64,000 nucleotides of DNA from Chloranthus sessilifolius (GCA_021018995.1 CM037590.1:86274097-86338096); one strand, 5' to 3'. Positions 45,931 to 57,513 are shown, numbered from the stretch's first letter. Numbers and translations are program-made. The notes: generated by a model from the letters alone, not told the origin.

Positions 45931-48633
45931 GGCGATTTCTTGATGAGTTTTAATACGGATATCGAGGCTGAGATCTTCTAGAGATGCCGTGCAAGGTCAT
46001 ATTCTTGCCCTCACTCGAGCACAGTTTCTTTGCCTGGCCGATGGGCCTTAGGTGCGAATAGTTAGAATGGATGAGGTGTAAGAATTGGTGGAGGGATGAT
46101 GTGAGGTGGGGGAGGCAAGTTAACTTCTCTTTCTCTCACATTCCCCTCTAGTGGTTGTGCATTCATGAAATTCTTATTTTGAGGGAAAGGCAGAGGTGGG
46201 TAATTGGTTTCTGATTTGAGAATCGGGCAAGTCAGTTGTTGACCAAACCCAGTGCGGCTTGACGTGGATGTGTTTGTAAAATGGGTGAAATTCGAGGTTG
46301 GAACGCGTACCTGAATGGTGTCGCTCCAAGGTGTGAGGTATTGTGTGTAATCTTCCTCTTCTATGAAAGTAGAGACCAGCATCTCACACGGGTCAAAATG
46401 TTCTTCTGGTTCACTTTCTTTTAGGTTGAGCGAACGCTCGGTTGTTATTTTGTTTTCTTAGCTTGGAGTTTTTCGAGTGACACTTCTACCCATACAGCGA
46501 TTTAGGCCGCAGTTTGGAGAACGTGATCTCCATACTCAAGTTTAGAATTAGACAAAGGGAGTGGTAATGGCATTAGTTTGGGATTCGGAGGGATTGGAGG
46601 CTCTGGTTGGTGACTACAGAGAAATCGTCTCCTAGCCCTACAGGAATGGGCTCGGATTTGAGTGAATCTTGGATAAGGAGGTGGATTCGGCGGGGCGATG
46701 TGAGTGATCAGGGCCGAGGGATGTGGGGGTAAAGGAGCTCTTGCTGGTGTGGCAAAAGCAACAGAGGGTTGAATGCGAGTGATTAAGGTGAAAGGTTGGA
46801 AGGGGAGTCGACCGGAGAGATCTACGGTGGTGACTTGAGCCGGTGTTGTTTGGTTGTGGTTGGGCATAGGGTTATTAACGATCCCTAAATTTTGTTGGGG
46901 TTGGTTATTATTAGGGTTAGGGTTCCTAAGTGCTTCCCAATCAATCTGACTTCGATCATTCATGTCATAGATTACATCCCTAAGGACCCAACAGTCTTTT
47001 AGGTTGTGTCTCGCGTATCAATGGAAGGCAGAGTATTTACTATAGTCTAGATTTGTCAGCCATAGAAGGGGTTTTTCCTACGAGAATTGGAGGAGATTTG
47101 GAGTATTAAGGAGATAAAAAATGTTCAGGATCATATCCAGTAAAGGGGGATAGTGTTCTTGCCTTGGCTAGTGGGGGCCTCAGGCTGGGTTAAAGTTCTA
47201 CGATGGGGGCACACTATTGTAATTCAGCTCGTGGGCCGATCGATTTTGCGTCGTGTTCTGATTCTGGTAGGTATTGGGATATTGAGTTCTATTTTGATAC
47301 TGGCGCTGATTCTTGTTATGGCCTTGGTTTTGGTTTGCATAACTTTACTGATTAGTGCCTTGGTTTTGGTTCATGTATCGTTGGTGATTTTGATTTTGCC
47401 CGAAGTTTTATGGGTGGAAATTTCTGTTCCCAGAGTTTTATCCTTGATTAACAGCAGTGTTGACCTATTCGGTTTCTAAGGTTTTCTTATTATTTTTTAA
47501 TTTTGATTCACTAGAAGAGCCTACTCTCAATGTGACTATAGATAGAGTAAGGTCTTCGCCTTTAATGTGTCGCACTAGTCGGGATGCCCGGGAGTGGAGT
47601 GCAGTGAAGTCGGGGCAATCACTTATGACAAGTGCGCTTTTTAACGGTTCTCTAGTGTTATCGATGATAATATCCATCGAATCCTCTCTTTCATTGAGGT
47701 GCCAATCCTAGCAGCGAGTTATCTCCATCTTGCGATGAAGTCGGTAAATTCTTTATCAGGTCCTTCCTTGGCTACCATTAGATCACTGAGACTGACTATC
47801 TCTTGGATCAAGTGTATGTATTGGTCTAGGAATTGACCGACTAATTCATTGAAAGTTTCTATCTTATAAAGCGGGAGTCCCGTAAACCATTAGATCACTG
47901 AGACTGACTATAGATAGAGTAAAGTTTCTAATGAACGTTGAAACTAGTGAATGAGAAGTCCTTGATTATCACATATGGGTCAGTAATCATTACAAAAGAG
48001 GGCCAAGTGATGATTCAAATTTCTCGTGCCATTATATTTGGTAAATTTCGGTGGCTTAAATCCTATTGGTAAATTAAACTCAGTGTCCTGGTAAAATTTG
48101 TCGAATCAGAAGGAGTGACCGGGGCACTCTCTTTTGGCCATGTACTCATCGAGCATTTTAGGGAGATCTTCGATTTTAATGGTGCTGTCTTTTGGAGCGA
48201 CCCGTGAGCAAACCTTGTCTAAAGGGTCATCATTGAAGAACGTGTGGGCAGGTTGTCTCAACGGTGTGGCGCGGGCCGACACCTTGCTCGGGGTAGGAGG
48301 TGGCCTCTCTTGTCGCTCTTGTTCTTCTAAATATTGTCGTGACCTAATGGTTTTGTATGCGGCGGCCAACCCTCGAAGCAATTCCTCTGAGTTGTCGTCT
48401 CCTCTTTGTATTCTTTGAATACTGAGTTTTACGATCTGTTGAGCGGTGAGGTTTTGTCCGATGTTACCATCTCTCCCATTATGATTATTATCGGTGTGTG
48501 GAGTGGAGAAGGGATTTTCTTGCACACTGGACATGTTAATCTTAGGTTGTCGTGGGCTAGAATTGTGAAATAGTTCTTCTTCGTACGTGAGGTTGTCATG
48601 ATATCCCCACAATAGTGGGTCTCCTAAACTCAC
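45931..48633 (-). pseudogene. gag: Tat copy B2: gag
   Basis: The ORF starts MSLGDPLLWGYHDNLTYEEE at 48,633 and runs 175 codons through a basic region. After frameshifts the retrotransposon gag fold is visible between about 48,060 and 47,480 (FKPPKFTKYNGT, LLIH.FQRSLE, EPLKSALVISDCPDF). A Gln/Asn-rich tract (NQNQG repeats, 47,250-47,400) leads to YARHNLKDCWVLRDVI and the open stretch 46,502-46,963 (NDRSQIDWEALRNPNPN, Pro-rich). These are the usual parts of Tat gag in the usual order. A PBS and LTR lie directly upstream. Confidence 0.85.
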
Positions 48634-48776
48634 TCTTCATATACCAGACATCTTAAGTTTTTGACGAAGACTCATATATATATAAAAGGAAATCTAAATG
48701 ACATGATGGAAAGAGAAGCTAAAATAGGGAGAAAAGATGAAAACTAACTATTTAGAAAAGTAGAGTTTGCAAAAGG

Positions 48777-48794
48777 GTCCCATCGAGATCGCCA
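48777..48794 (-). promoter_or_regulatory. Primer binding site of Tat copy B2
   Basis: Minus-strand TGGCGATCTCGATGGGAC, adjoining the LTR end and about 145 bp before the gag ATG. TGGCGA... is the usual start of a tRNA-3'-end-complementary PBS in Tat elements. The tRNA species is not assigned. Confidence 0.7.
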
Positions 48795-49194
48795 ATCTGT
48801 TGGTGCGCGCTTTTTCTGGGTTCCTCTCGGTCCCTGATGAATCAGTGGCTCTAATTCTATCCAAGTGGACTCTAGCGATCTGGCGTTTGGAATAGTGGAG
48901 GTAAAAACAAAGGGGTTTTTTAGGAAGGTTCCTAGTTTATTGCGATCACCAGCTACAGATATTTATTAACGCTTCAACACGTCAATGATCAAGCTTAGGA
49001 GTGAGTATGGGTTACTTCTATACTGAATTGTTCGCCTGCGAATGTCAACAGCTACATATTTTTCTTAATTTAGATAGTTGAATTTCCCTTTTATTTTCCT
49101 TTATAGTTATAGTTATGAACAGTTTAGGCCTCCCAGATTCTATTGTGAGTTTGGCTGTGAATTTGTTAGGGTGAGTGGATCTATTATAATATTA

Positions 49195-49790
49195 TAATCC
49201 TATTAGGGATCTAATTAATTTTAGCTTCCTAATCTTATTAGAATTCTAATTAATTTAGTATCCTAATACTACTAAGTGTCCGATTAATTGTAGTCTCCTA
49301 ATTGTACTAGGAGAGCACATGTAGTAGTTCCGGTGGAACTCTATTTAATTTGAGAATGCTAATTGTACTAAAATTCAAATTGAGCAAGTATACTAATTGT
49401 ATTGAAATTCTAATTAAGTCAAGTATAACAGTTTTACCAGAATTCTAATCGAAATAAAAAACTAATTTTACTGAAACTCTAATTTAAGCAAAGGAATTAA
49501 TTTTATTAAAATCTAATTAAAATAAATAGACTGATTTTATTAAAAATCTAATTAAAATAAATCAACTGATTTTATTAAAATTCTAATTAAAGCAATGAAT
49601 TAACTATATTAAAAATCTAATCAAAGCAATGTATTAATCATACTAAATTGTAATTAAAGCAAGATATTAACCAATTAAAATCTGATTTGAAGACATTGAT
49701 CAATCACGCTAAAATCCAATTAACTTAATTAATTAGTTGTGCTGAAATAAAATAAATCTACTAATTAATTATACTAAAAAATAAGAAAAA
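49195..49790. repeat. Diverged A/T-rich minisatellite, unit about 35 bp
   Basis: Units follow TCTAATTAAA(A/G)(T/C)AAn...TTTTATTAAAA. The clearest copies are at 49,510-49,650, e.g. TCTAATTAAAATAAAT followed by (G/C)ACTGATTTTATTAAAA. About 15-17 copies in decreasing quality to the left. Confidence 0.85.
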
Positions 49791-50559
49791 GTAATTAATT
49801 GATTCTAGAATTCCTAAAAAAAAAAGAGTTTTGGGGCCCGCTATGCTAAGGAGGATTGGCCTCGTTCCCGAGTATCCTCCATAAGCTCCCTTGGGCAAAT
49901 CAGATGGCTGAGATTAAAGATAAATTAAATTTTAGACCGTAAAATAATATTTTAGGCTTTTCAGAGTCTATTTCGGAATAATAATTATGAATTGAATTAT
50001 GAACTATAATTGTAGAAACTAATATTAATATTTAGGATTTTTGGAGATATGAAAATAAGAAATTAAAATCAAAATTTAAATTTCTAGGACTAAATTCGGG
50101 TCCGAAATCAGAAAATCAGGGCGTATGATTAAGGATTGGTTCTAGAGTCTAAGATCTAGAACCAGAAATTAATGATCAGACTGGAGATTAAGATTTTAGA
50201 ACGGAATTAAAGCCTAGGGTCGATAAATTAGACCGTCGGATTAAGGACTGGTCCTGAATTCAGAGAATGGGAACCAGATATAAAATATTTGCGGTCTAAA
50301 AAAGGGTGCTACGATCTCGGACTGAAAATTAAAACCTATAATTAAAACTAATAATTAAAACTATAAGAAATATCCTAAGTCTAAAACTAAGATTTTTACC
50401 TAGGACCGGGGGCTGTGGAGAGAAACCTCGAAGATTCGAAGCTTGAATTTCAAAATCATTGATGGTTGCTTTATGGGTTTGTCCTCGTAGTTCTCTGGTT
50501 TCATAATCCTAAAAAAATCCGCTCTCTTCGAAAATTGCCCAGCCTCCTGGGCGAATTAG

Positions 50560-51000
50560 GAAAAAAATCTTTTATAGGTTTTTCTTCAATTACGCACCAT
50601 TTTCCAGGCATTTAATCAAATTGCACACTGATCTCCCGGCGCTTAATCGCTTTGAGTCAGTCACTAACTCAGTGAGGGACCAGCTGACTTGCTCAACAAG
50701 TTTCTTAGTCCTAATAGTGTTAGGGCTAATTGCGCGCTTGTTAGTACGTGCGTAATCCGATTAAGCATTTCTTCATAAGCGTTTAATCGAGAAAACTTAG
50801 GAGTCAAGGACAGTGAGGCTTGGCAGGGCGTAGGCCAAATGTGCGAAGGTGGTATAGCTCTCAATCCAATCGCGCGTCTTATTTCAGGCACGTGATAGAG
50901 TCTCGAGATGGTCTGAGAAAAGAAGTTTGGTCAGAAAGGGGGACTGATTGCGTGTTTGTGGTCTAGCGTGCAATCGAATTACGCGCGGGGTTCCAGGAGC
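50560..51000. repeat. Array of AATTGCGCG/TTAATCG words in LTR B2
   Basis: Recurring short words: CAATTACGCACC, GCGCTTAATCGC, AATTGCGCGCTTG, TGCGTAATCCGATTAAGC, GCGTTTAATCGAG, CAATCGCGCGTC, GATTGCGTG, AATTACGCGCGG. Spacing 15-60 bp. Confidence 0.65.
50571..50578 (-). promoter_or_regulatory. TATA element of LTR B2
   Basis: Minus-strand CCTATAAAAGA about 710 bp after the LTR start; the only good TATA in a plausible position. Confidence 0.45.
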
Positions 51001-51349
51001 TTAATTCGGGGTTGTCCGGGTCTGGTCTCTAGTATGAAATGCAAGACTATTGTTTTAGTTTGCATTCTGCCTATATACTATTATTTTAGTATATAGTCTC
51101 TCTTCGTTGGGGACTTGAACCACAGAGCTATTGTTTCAGTCTCTGATCAGCCATGTACTATTGTTTCAGTGCATGGTTCCACATTAGGGTTATGAGGTCA
51201 AAGATTGATCGAACAAATTTGTATATTTTGAGAGGGAAAAATGGGGGTATCTACAAATATGTATACCAAAAAATGGGTATCTACATAGGATTTTCTTATG
51301 CCCCTTTCACTAAGTCTGATCTGTGCAAAAAGATATGTGCAGGAGGGAA

Positions 51350-52832
51350 TTAACGGCCCAGCTCACGCTTCAAGGCACGAATCTCTGCATGAAAACCATC
51401 CTCCCGAACATTCCACTCAGTCATCCAGAGACCATGAAGACTCTTGTACCGCTTCTGAAAAGCATTGGTAGCCCCGAGGGCATCATTCAAGGCTCCTTCC
51501 AGATGAAGGACCTCACACTCAGCTGTACCAGCTCTGGCCTTTGCCACCTCTGCTCTAACCTTCTGTTTTGTTAAGAGCTCTTACAGGATCCTCTTCTCGT
51601 ACGTCAGCAGCTCAATACAGGCTCGAAGCACCGATTCCTTCTTCGGCTATGGCCCTCCCACATCGTCACTCTCTGCCTGATCCAGATGATCAACAGTAGG
51701 CTGCTCGGACCATAGCCAGGCCTCATACTCTAGGGAGCACAGAACCAAATCTCCCTACTCTAAATTGCACCGAAGCGTTGACTGATGCGTCTCCCAAAGA
51801 GCAGTAATCAGATCCATGTCCTCAGAAAACCCCCGAGAAATGATCAAATCGCATAATGGGAGTTAGGCCTCGCAAGGCACCTGCTGAGAGCAGCCGAAAT
51901 GGGAAGTGAAAGGTACTGTCAGTCAATCCAAGGAGGGTGATGCCCTCATGGTCTCTAGAGCAAACCATTAGGAAGGTCCGATCTAGCCAAGGAAGTCTCC
52001 ATACTAGCTCTCCATCGGTCAGCTAAAGCCTATGGAAGCATGCGACACTTGCCTAAAAAGCATTGGACCACCTCACCATGAACGATATAGAAGCAAGACA
52101 TTGGTCCTAAAATGGCAAGATGCTCTCCTAGCCAGACTTGGAGTAGAAGCGGACATCCCTTGAGACACCCCACCTTGCCCAGACCAAAATCACCAAGGCT
52201 ACGATAGAGTTCAACCAAGACCAGATGCATCACCGATCGGCCTCCCTCTAATTCTGTCAAAATGCCACAGAGAGCAAGAGAAAATCTCTCTCCCTAGTAA
52301 AGAAAAGGACTTCAGAGATGAGACTGATAGCAAAGGCCTTCACGTTGAAAACATTCCAAATCGACAGTTTTCGAAGGCTTTCGTCACCGAAAAATTCTCT
52401 TACGAATTTTATCGAACACCTAGTGGACCCTCCAATGAGACTTTTCTCATCTTCGAAATTCTTCAAGCCCAAAGTAAGGTGGACGGCTTTAGTGAAGCCT
52501 GACTTCGGCATGACTCTTGCAAGGCCTCTGTGGACCTTCAAGCCTGACAGATTGGAGAGCTCTTCAAGTGTGGGAGATAGTTCCCGTTTCCCAAAATGGA
52601 ACACATGGACGTTTACATCCCAAATGGAGGTCGCCGCATGAAGTAGGTCCCACTGTGGAGGAACCTCAAGGAAGGACGAGAGGCGCGACAATCTGAGCCG
52701 ATCTAGATTAATGAGCTCACTCTCATTCAAACTCCTAAGCCAACTTTTGAGAAAACTGGGCCCTAGACCCAAAGAATGGAGTAAATTGGTTCCAGACCCT
52801 CCGTGTAAGGGAGGGTTGGAAAGTGGGTCCAT
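51350..52832 (-). pseudogene. DUF7745/PMD-like ORF with coiled-coil tail
   Basis: The ORF begins MDPLSNPPLHGGSGTNLLHS at 52,832 and runs 191 codons. Motifs WDVNVHVFHFGKRELSPTLE and ELSNLSGLKVHRG match the N-terminal part of plant DUF7745-type proteins, relatives of the plant mobile domain that are common in gypsy elements. A one-base frameshift at about 52,258 leads to VMHLVLVELYRSLGDFGLGK and CPLLLQVWLGEHLAIL. After more breaks the C-terminus is a coiled coil (AKARAGTAECEVLHLEGALN ... IRALKRELGR) ending at 51,350. No introns are needed. It is 65 bp upstream of the LTR start on the same strand, so it looks like a sense-strand accessory ORF just before a 3' LTR. Confidence 0.65.
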
Positions 52833-53001
52833 TCACATACAAGGATTTTTCAAAGATGAAAAAATTCAATGTAGGATGATGGACCCACCCTTGGGAAAGA
52901 AAGGAGAGAAAAAAGCAGCAGAAAATGTCAAGCCAAAATGAAAAGAGTAGGAAAAAGGGCCATTCTCGGGCTTAAAAGGGCCCACTGCCCCCAGGAAGCA
53001 C

Positions 53002-53073
53002 CTGGCGCATGTAATACATGCGCCAGTGTATTATTTCTTGGAATTGGCCTGGCGCATGTAATACATGCGCTAG
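53002..53073. repeat. Two near-perfect 25-bp palindromes
   Basis: Arms CTGGCGCATGTA and TACATGCGCCAG with one base between (53,002-53,026, perfect). A second copy with one mismatch is at 53,049-53,073. They lie 170-240 bp upstream of the DUF7745-like ORF. Confidence 0.95.
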
Positions 53074-53490
53074 ACCAATATACCCCCTTTTCAATAAAAA
53101 ATGGTTATTTTTAAGGGGGAATTTTCTGTCGTTTCTGGACCCCTTAACCAGCTTACCTGTATTTCATGCCATAACCACATTTAGGAGACATAAAAATTTG
53201 AAATACACCAAACTTATAAATAATTCTTTGTGCAGAAAAATCCACACCAAGGTATGATGCCCCAGGGGCCAGTTTATCTAAAAAACAAGTAATCATCAAA
53301 CCCATCCTGCAAGTAATCAGATACAATACAAGGGAAACAGAGCATGCAATTAAAAGAAAAAGAGTACTAACATTCCAAAGAAGCTGAAAAACCATAAGGA
53401 ACAAAGCACCACATCATCTGTTACAAATTGATCAAAATCCCAAAAAGAATATGTCCCAGAATGTGTAAAATTCAAAACCAAAAGCTAAGC

Positions 53491-55910
53491 CTAATCCTTG
53501 TTGGAGCCCTTCAATTTTTTTCGCCGACGTGAAGAGCTGTGATAGGTCCAAATGTCTACTACCCGAGTCCATGCCTGAGAAAGTCGGCTAAGTAGGAAGA
53601 GCGACTCCTTTTCATGAGCACGCTGTAAGTCGACAACCAATCAGATCAGTTGAAAGATAAATGGCAAGGCAATAATCAAAGAAAGGTCAGAATGATACTC
53701 ACCACTTCCACATCCCTGAGACTGACAATGTTGTGGTAATATTAGGCCTAATTCACGGCCGACTCATAGTCTTGCATTTAGAAGAGGAAATATATCCGCT
53801 ATAAGGGCTACAAGCACAAATACAGGCATATCTCTGAAAGGGGGAAAAACATGCAGAAATGGAAAAACTTACCCTGGGAACAAACTCAGGAGCAGGAACC
53901 CTAATCACCTCTGCAGATAAACGAGCCCGTTCCTCTACATCGGCGCATAAACCTATAAGGAATGCATCATCAAGGCGTCTGAACCCCCCCAAGACCTCAA
54001 CAACTGAGCTACTTGAAGCACCCATACCAGAGGGACCTGAAGGACCAGCTCCAGATGATGGACGAACTGCTGAGGTTGCTGCAGTACCCGCCGTCGCCCC
54101 ATCATCATCAAAATAACCTCCCTACTCAAATTGTGAAAAGAAACAGGGTTTCCATTAGTAGAGATCACAAGTCAATCAAAGCCATAGGGACCCAATCTGA
54201 AATAGAAGAAAGAAATACTTAAGAGCATGGGCCCCAAAAGCTAAGAAGTTTGCACCAGGAATGAAGCGTGGGAGCCACATCCGATAGTCTCTGGGCATTA
54301 AGAAGGCATCGACAGGGACCCCGTTTTGAAGGAATCCGGTAGTGAGCTCCTCTATACTACCCATGGGCGCCATGACATCGGTAGGATGAGCTGAGGGCAT
54401 GGTAGGATAGTCCCGATACTGATGAACTACCTGATCCCCCAGGTAATAAGCCCTGGCCCAAGCCCCCTAGAAAAAGATGACGCGGCGGTCAATGAAGAGG
54501 CAAGATGGACCTACAATGGCTCGATCCCAATAAGGAGAACCAATGTAGGGGTCATATACAATCTACCCAAGTCAAGGAGTGTCCAATCAGTCAAAAATGT
54601 AGCACAAAATAAAGGAGAAACTTGGAAATGAAAAAGAGGAAAAATAGCCTTACCTGGTCCGATATCAGCAGGTCTAATAGGGACCACAGGCCTATCTCCA
54701 GTTATTTCATGCCAGCATCCCTGTGGCGGTGCGTATTCCAATTGTTCAAAAGTAGATAAGTGTATATATCTGATTGAAGAAGTGGGCGGCCAGGCTGAAA
54801 GTGCAAATACCCCCACTCCTGACAGGAGCAGTGCATAAGAGATGGGTTAGAAGCAAAGAATAATTATCCAAATAAACTAAAAAAAGCAAAAGAGTTAGGA
54901 ATTACCTCCAAAGTAGACCAAAAGCCAACGACAGACTTTGCATTGCCAACAGAGACTCGGACTAGGTTGGACATCAACGTGGCATAGCCGGCCCCGCCTC
55001 AATAATATCTATGCACGTCATTCCAATTATCCATGAGGCTGAGCAAGGCTTGGGAGACCCGTCCACCACTGGCATTTGTGAAGAGGGCCTTGCCCAAAGC
55101 AAGATGAGCGAGGTGCGGGCCAACATAACCATGCGCTCGGGCCTAATAAAAATGTCCACTTCTGGCTGCCCCAGATCTAACAACTCATGCAGCTCAAAAA
55201 GATCAAACAGCAAGGACATTTTGACCTCAGTACCATGCAGACTTGTGGAAGGGGGATAAGCCCCTATCAATCAAATGATCTCATCCTGATCAGGAACTGC
55301 AAGGTTAGCCATTTGAACACCCCCTATTCGGATCCCCGTAATCATGGCCCAATCTACGAGAGTCAGCATCATCTCAGCCATGGCCATGAGGAAGGTCATG
55401 GTCTCTGGATTGAAACGCTCAAACAGGGCCCTCAAATAGGCTACGTCAGCTCGCATAGCGGGGCATGAAAGGAACTCTCCAAAGTCAGCCTGTTCAAGTA
55501 GAAACTTCACAATCAGTGGGAGGTAGTGATAAAACTGCTGAAAGTCGAACCAACCTTCTTGAAACACAATCTGAGACAGGTCCTACACTAAGGTAAAAGA
55601 GGCATCAGATTGTGGAAACACAGCAAGATCGCACAAGAAAAAAAATTGAACTTATCCCTTTACCTTGCCGGCAATACCGAAATTGGAGATATGAATATGT
55701 TACTAATGGAGGAGACCAGCATGGGCGGCCTCACCCTGCATTTCTTACCAAGAGCCAGCAAGGCGCTCCACCACAGAGAATTGTTCTCCCTAGGGACCAT
55801 AGACCATTTCCGGCCCCTCTTCTTGTTCTTCCTCCTGCACGTATTCTTCTTCGCTCGATATTCTGGGGCAAATACGAGCCATCATGTTAGGTTTGATGAA
55901 ATGATAAGAA
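53491..55910 (-). pseudogene. Plant mobile domain (PMD) gene 2, multi-exon, decayed
   Basis: The first coding exon starts MVSYHFIKPNMMARICPR at 55,910 with an acidic stretch and a stop at about 55,776. After an intron the PMD core reads YLRALFERFNPETMTFLMAM, EMMLTLVDWAMITGIRIGG, a stop near 55,272, IGAYPPSTSLHGTEVK, and MSNLVRVSVGNAKSVVGFWS ending at a GT donor near 54,905. Splicing to an acceptor near 54,822 joins LEEWGYLHFQPGRPLLQSD in frame. A later exon reads YDPYIGSPYWDRAIVG, VHQYRDYPTMPSAHP and LMPRDYRMWLPRFIPG. The C-terminus is Gly/Ser-rich, then VEERARLSAEVIRVPAPEFV, ending SRRRKKLKGSNKD at 53,491, a possible nuclear signal. At least seven exons. It is antisense to the LTR at 57,527. 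Stops make it a pseudogene. Confidence 0.75.
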
Positions 55911-56299
55911 ACCATTGTGCTACAGGTCAAGGGAAGGTAAGTATGCTAATCCCCTCTTTTTTTCAAAAAAATAAAACCAAAATAATAATAATAAAAAATT
56001 TCCCTTCCTTTTTACAAAATTAAAAACAAAAAAATCCTTTCTTTATGTGCAAACAAAATATAATAAATAAATAAAAAGAAGAAGAAAAAGAATATATATA
56101 TATAGGGATTTATGTCCTAATTAAACCCATAAAGAAAAAAGCAAAAATAGGGCGTCATTCATGGAATAACATCAAACTCATCATTAATAAGCATGCTTAT
56201 AAGATAAATAACCCATATATCATATAGAAATGCAAAGATCATGATTACATTACAAGAAAATTCAAGAAAAATCAAGTAAAAATGGGCTTAAATGGTTAC

Positions 56300-56640
56300 C
56301 TTAAAAAAAATGGGGCCCTTGATCCGGCGTGGAGCGGGTGTTTAATCGATGCGAGCAAGCAATGGCGATGAAGACCGTTAGGGATCAATGCGAGGGAACC
56401 CTAGGAGGAGGTTTTGTTTTGTTTTAGAGAGAGGGAAGAAGAGGTTTTTTTGAAATAACCCTCTTTTGGCTCGGGCTCAGGGGGACTTAAAATCATCCCC
56501 AGGTTTTGCTTGGTGCATGTATTACATGTGCCAAGTGTATTTTGGCCCCCATTTGGTCTAGCGCATGTATTAGATGTGCCAAGTGTATTTTGGCCCCCAT
56601 TTGGCCTGGCGCAAGTAATACATGCTCCAGGCTACTTTTG
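56300..56640 (-). other. PMD gene 2: putative 5' untranslated exon
   Basis: Downstream of a TATA element on the minus strand, a C/T-rich leader runs to a splice donor AAG|GTAACC at 56,299. It contains three of the palindromic words. The intron would run to just before 55,910. The region 55,950-56,290 is A/T-rich and intron-like. Confidence 0.45.
56509..56631. repeat. Three imperfect 25-27-bp palindromes
   Basis: Variants of CTTGG(C/T)GCATGTATTACATG at 56,509-56,535, 56,557-56,583 and 56,605-56,631, separated by an almost identical 48-bp period (GTGTATTTTGGCCCCCATTT spacer). Same word as at 53,002 and, weaker, at 57,941-58,079 in the LTR. Confidence 0.92.
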
Positions 56641-56660
56641 GGCTGGGTTCTGGCTGGGCG

Positions 56661-56672
56661 TGGTTTATATAG
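56661..56672 (-). promoter_or_regulatory. TATA element of PMD gene 2
   Basis: Minus-strand CTATATAAACCA, about 750 bp upstream of the first ATG and at the expected place before the C/T-rich leader. Confidence 0.5.
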
Positions 56673-56689
56673 ACCTGGCCTGACCCCTT

Positions 56690-57513
56690 TTCTTTTGTTT
56701 TATTATTCTGTAGGTGCACACACCCCCAAATGTCATATCAACTGTCATTTGACTTGCCTGGAAAGCTGTGGTAGAATAAATGGATCGAGATCAATGGGCA
56801 TACTCAAAGAATCCCGATCATATATAAAATAACGTAAAAACAAAAAAATTCACATAAAATCATAACATAAAAGTTCAAAAAAATTCACATAAAATCATAA
56901 CAAGAAAACCAAAAAAGATTCACATAAAATTATAGCAAAAAGTCCAAAAAATTCTACAGAAATGAAAAAAGCGGCATGCACTCCCAAAAAAGCATTGTGA
57001 CATCAATTCGCTCTGCTCGGGTAGTCATGCTAAATCAATTTTGAGATCGATGGGTTCGCTTAGAAACCTCGAACCCTACTTCATACAGGGGCACCCGTGA
57101 CTAGTCAAATGGGGCAATCAATGCCTTATATGATTGGACACAAACTGTGGACCTTTTTATATTTGCTTCACGCCTATCTTTGAGTATGGGTCGATCACCC
57201 TCTTATTCAAGGAGCTGTTGGATTCAAAATGAAACTTGAACATCAAACATCTTCAATCATCTCGAGAAGCAAATGTTTTTTCTAGCATATTGGGCTTTCG
57301 CAACTCGGTCTATCTCAGTTATGCCTAGTAATGTCGCTAAGCGTTTGGGGACCGAGAACCTTGAGAAACGAATGTTTTTCCTGACATACAAGGCTTTGGT
57401 TTACTCACCTGATGTTTGAGGTTCGTTTTGAATATAGCGAACCCGTCAGTAATGCCTTGGGCCTCTTTAGATGTCTTTTATCTTTGGCATTCGATCATTA
57501 GTGATTGGATACT
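56690..57513 (+). other. 3' flank of the second A-family LTR
   Basis: A-rich DNA (56,830-56,960) then 56,995-57,513, which aligns with 6,660-7,203 ahead of LTR A (shared blocks TTCGCTCTGCTC, GTCATGCTAAAT, GATGGGGCAATCAA, CTAATGATCGAATGC-type end). No coding sequence. Confidence 0.75.

Larger units (their letters stand above)
48795..51285 (-). mobile_element. LTR of Tat copy B2
   Basis: On the minus strand it starts TGTAGATACCCATTTTTTGG at 51,285 and runs to the PBS at 48,794, about 2.5 kb. The start TGTAGATACCC is shared with LTR A, but the rest is too diverged to align by eye. A second TGTAGATACCC lies 30 bp in (51,255). Inside are a TATA element near 50,571 and an A/T-rich minisatellite. 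Upstream, AAAGGGGCA lies about 13 bp from the start, which would be a polypurine tract. Confidence 0.72.

Noticed and set aside
48777..48794. Possible tRNA gene or fragment
   Set aside because: Only the 3'-end complement expected of a PBS is present, with no cloverleaf around it.
51311..51574. 83-codon plus-strand ORF
   Set aside because: Antisense to the coiled-coil end of the DUF7745-like ORF; composition fits the minus frame.
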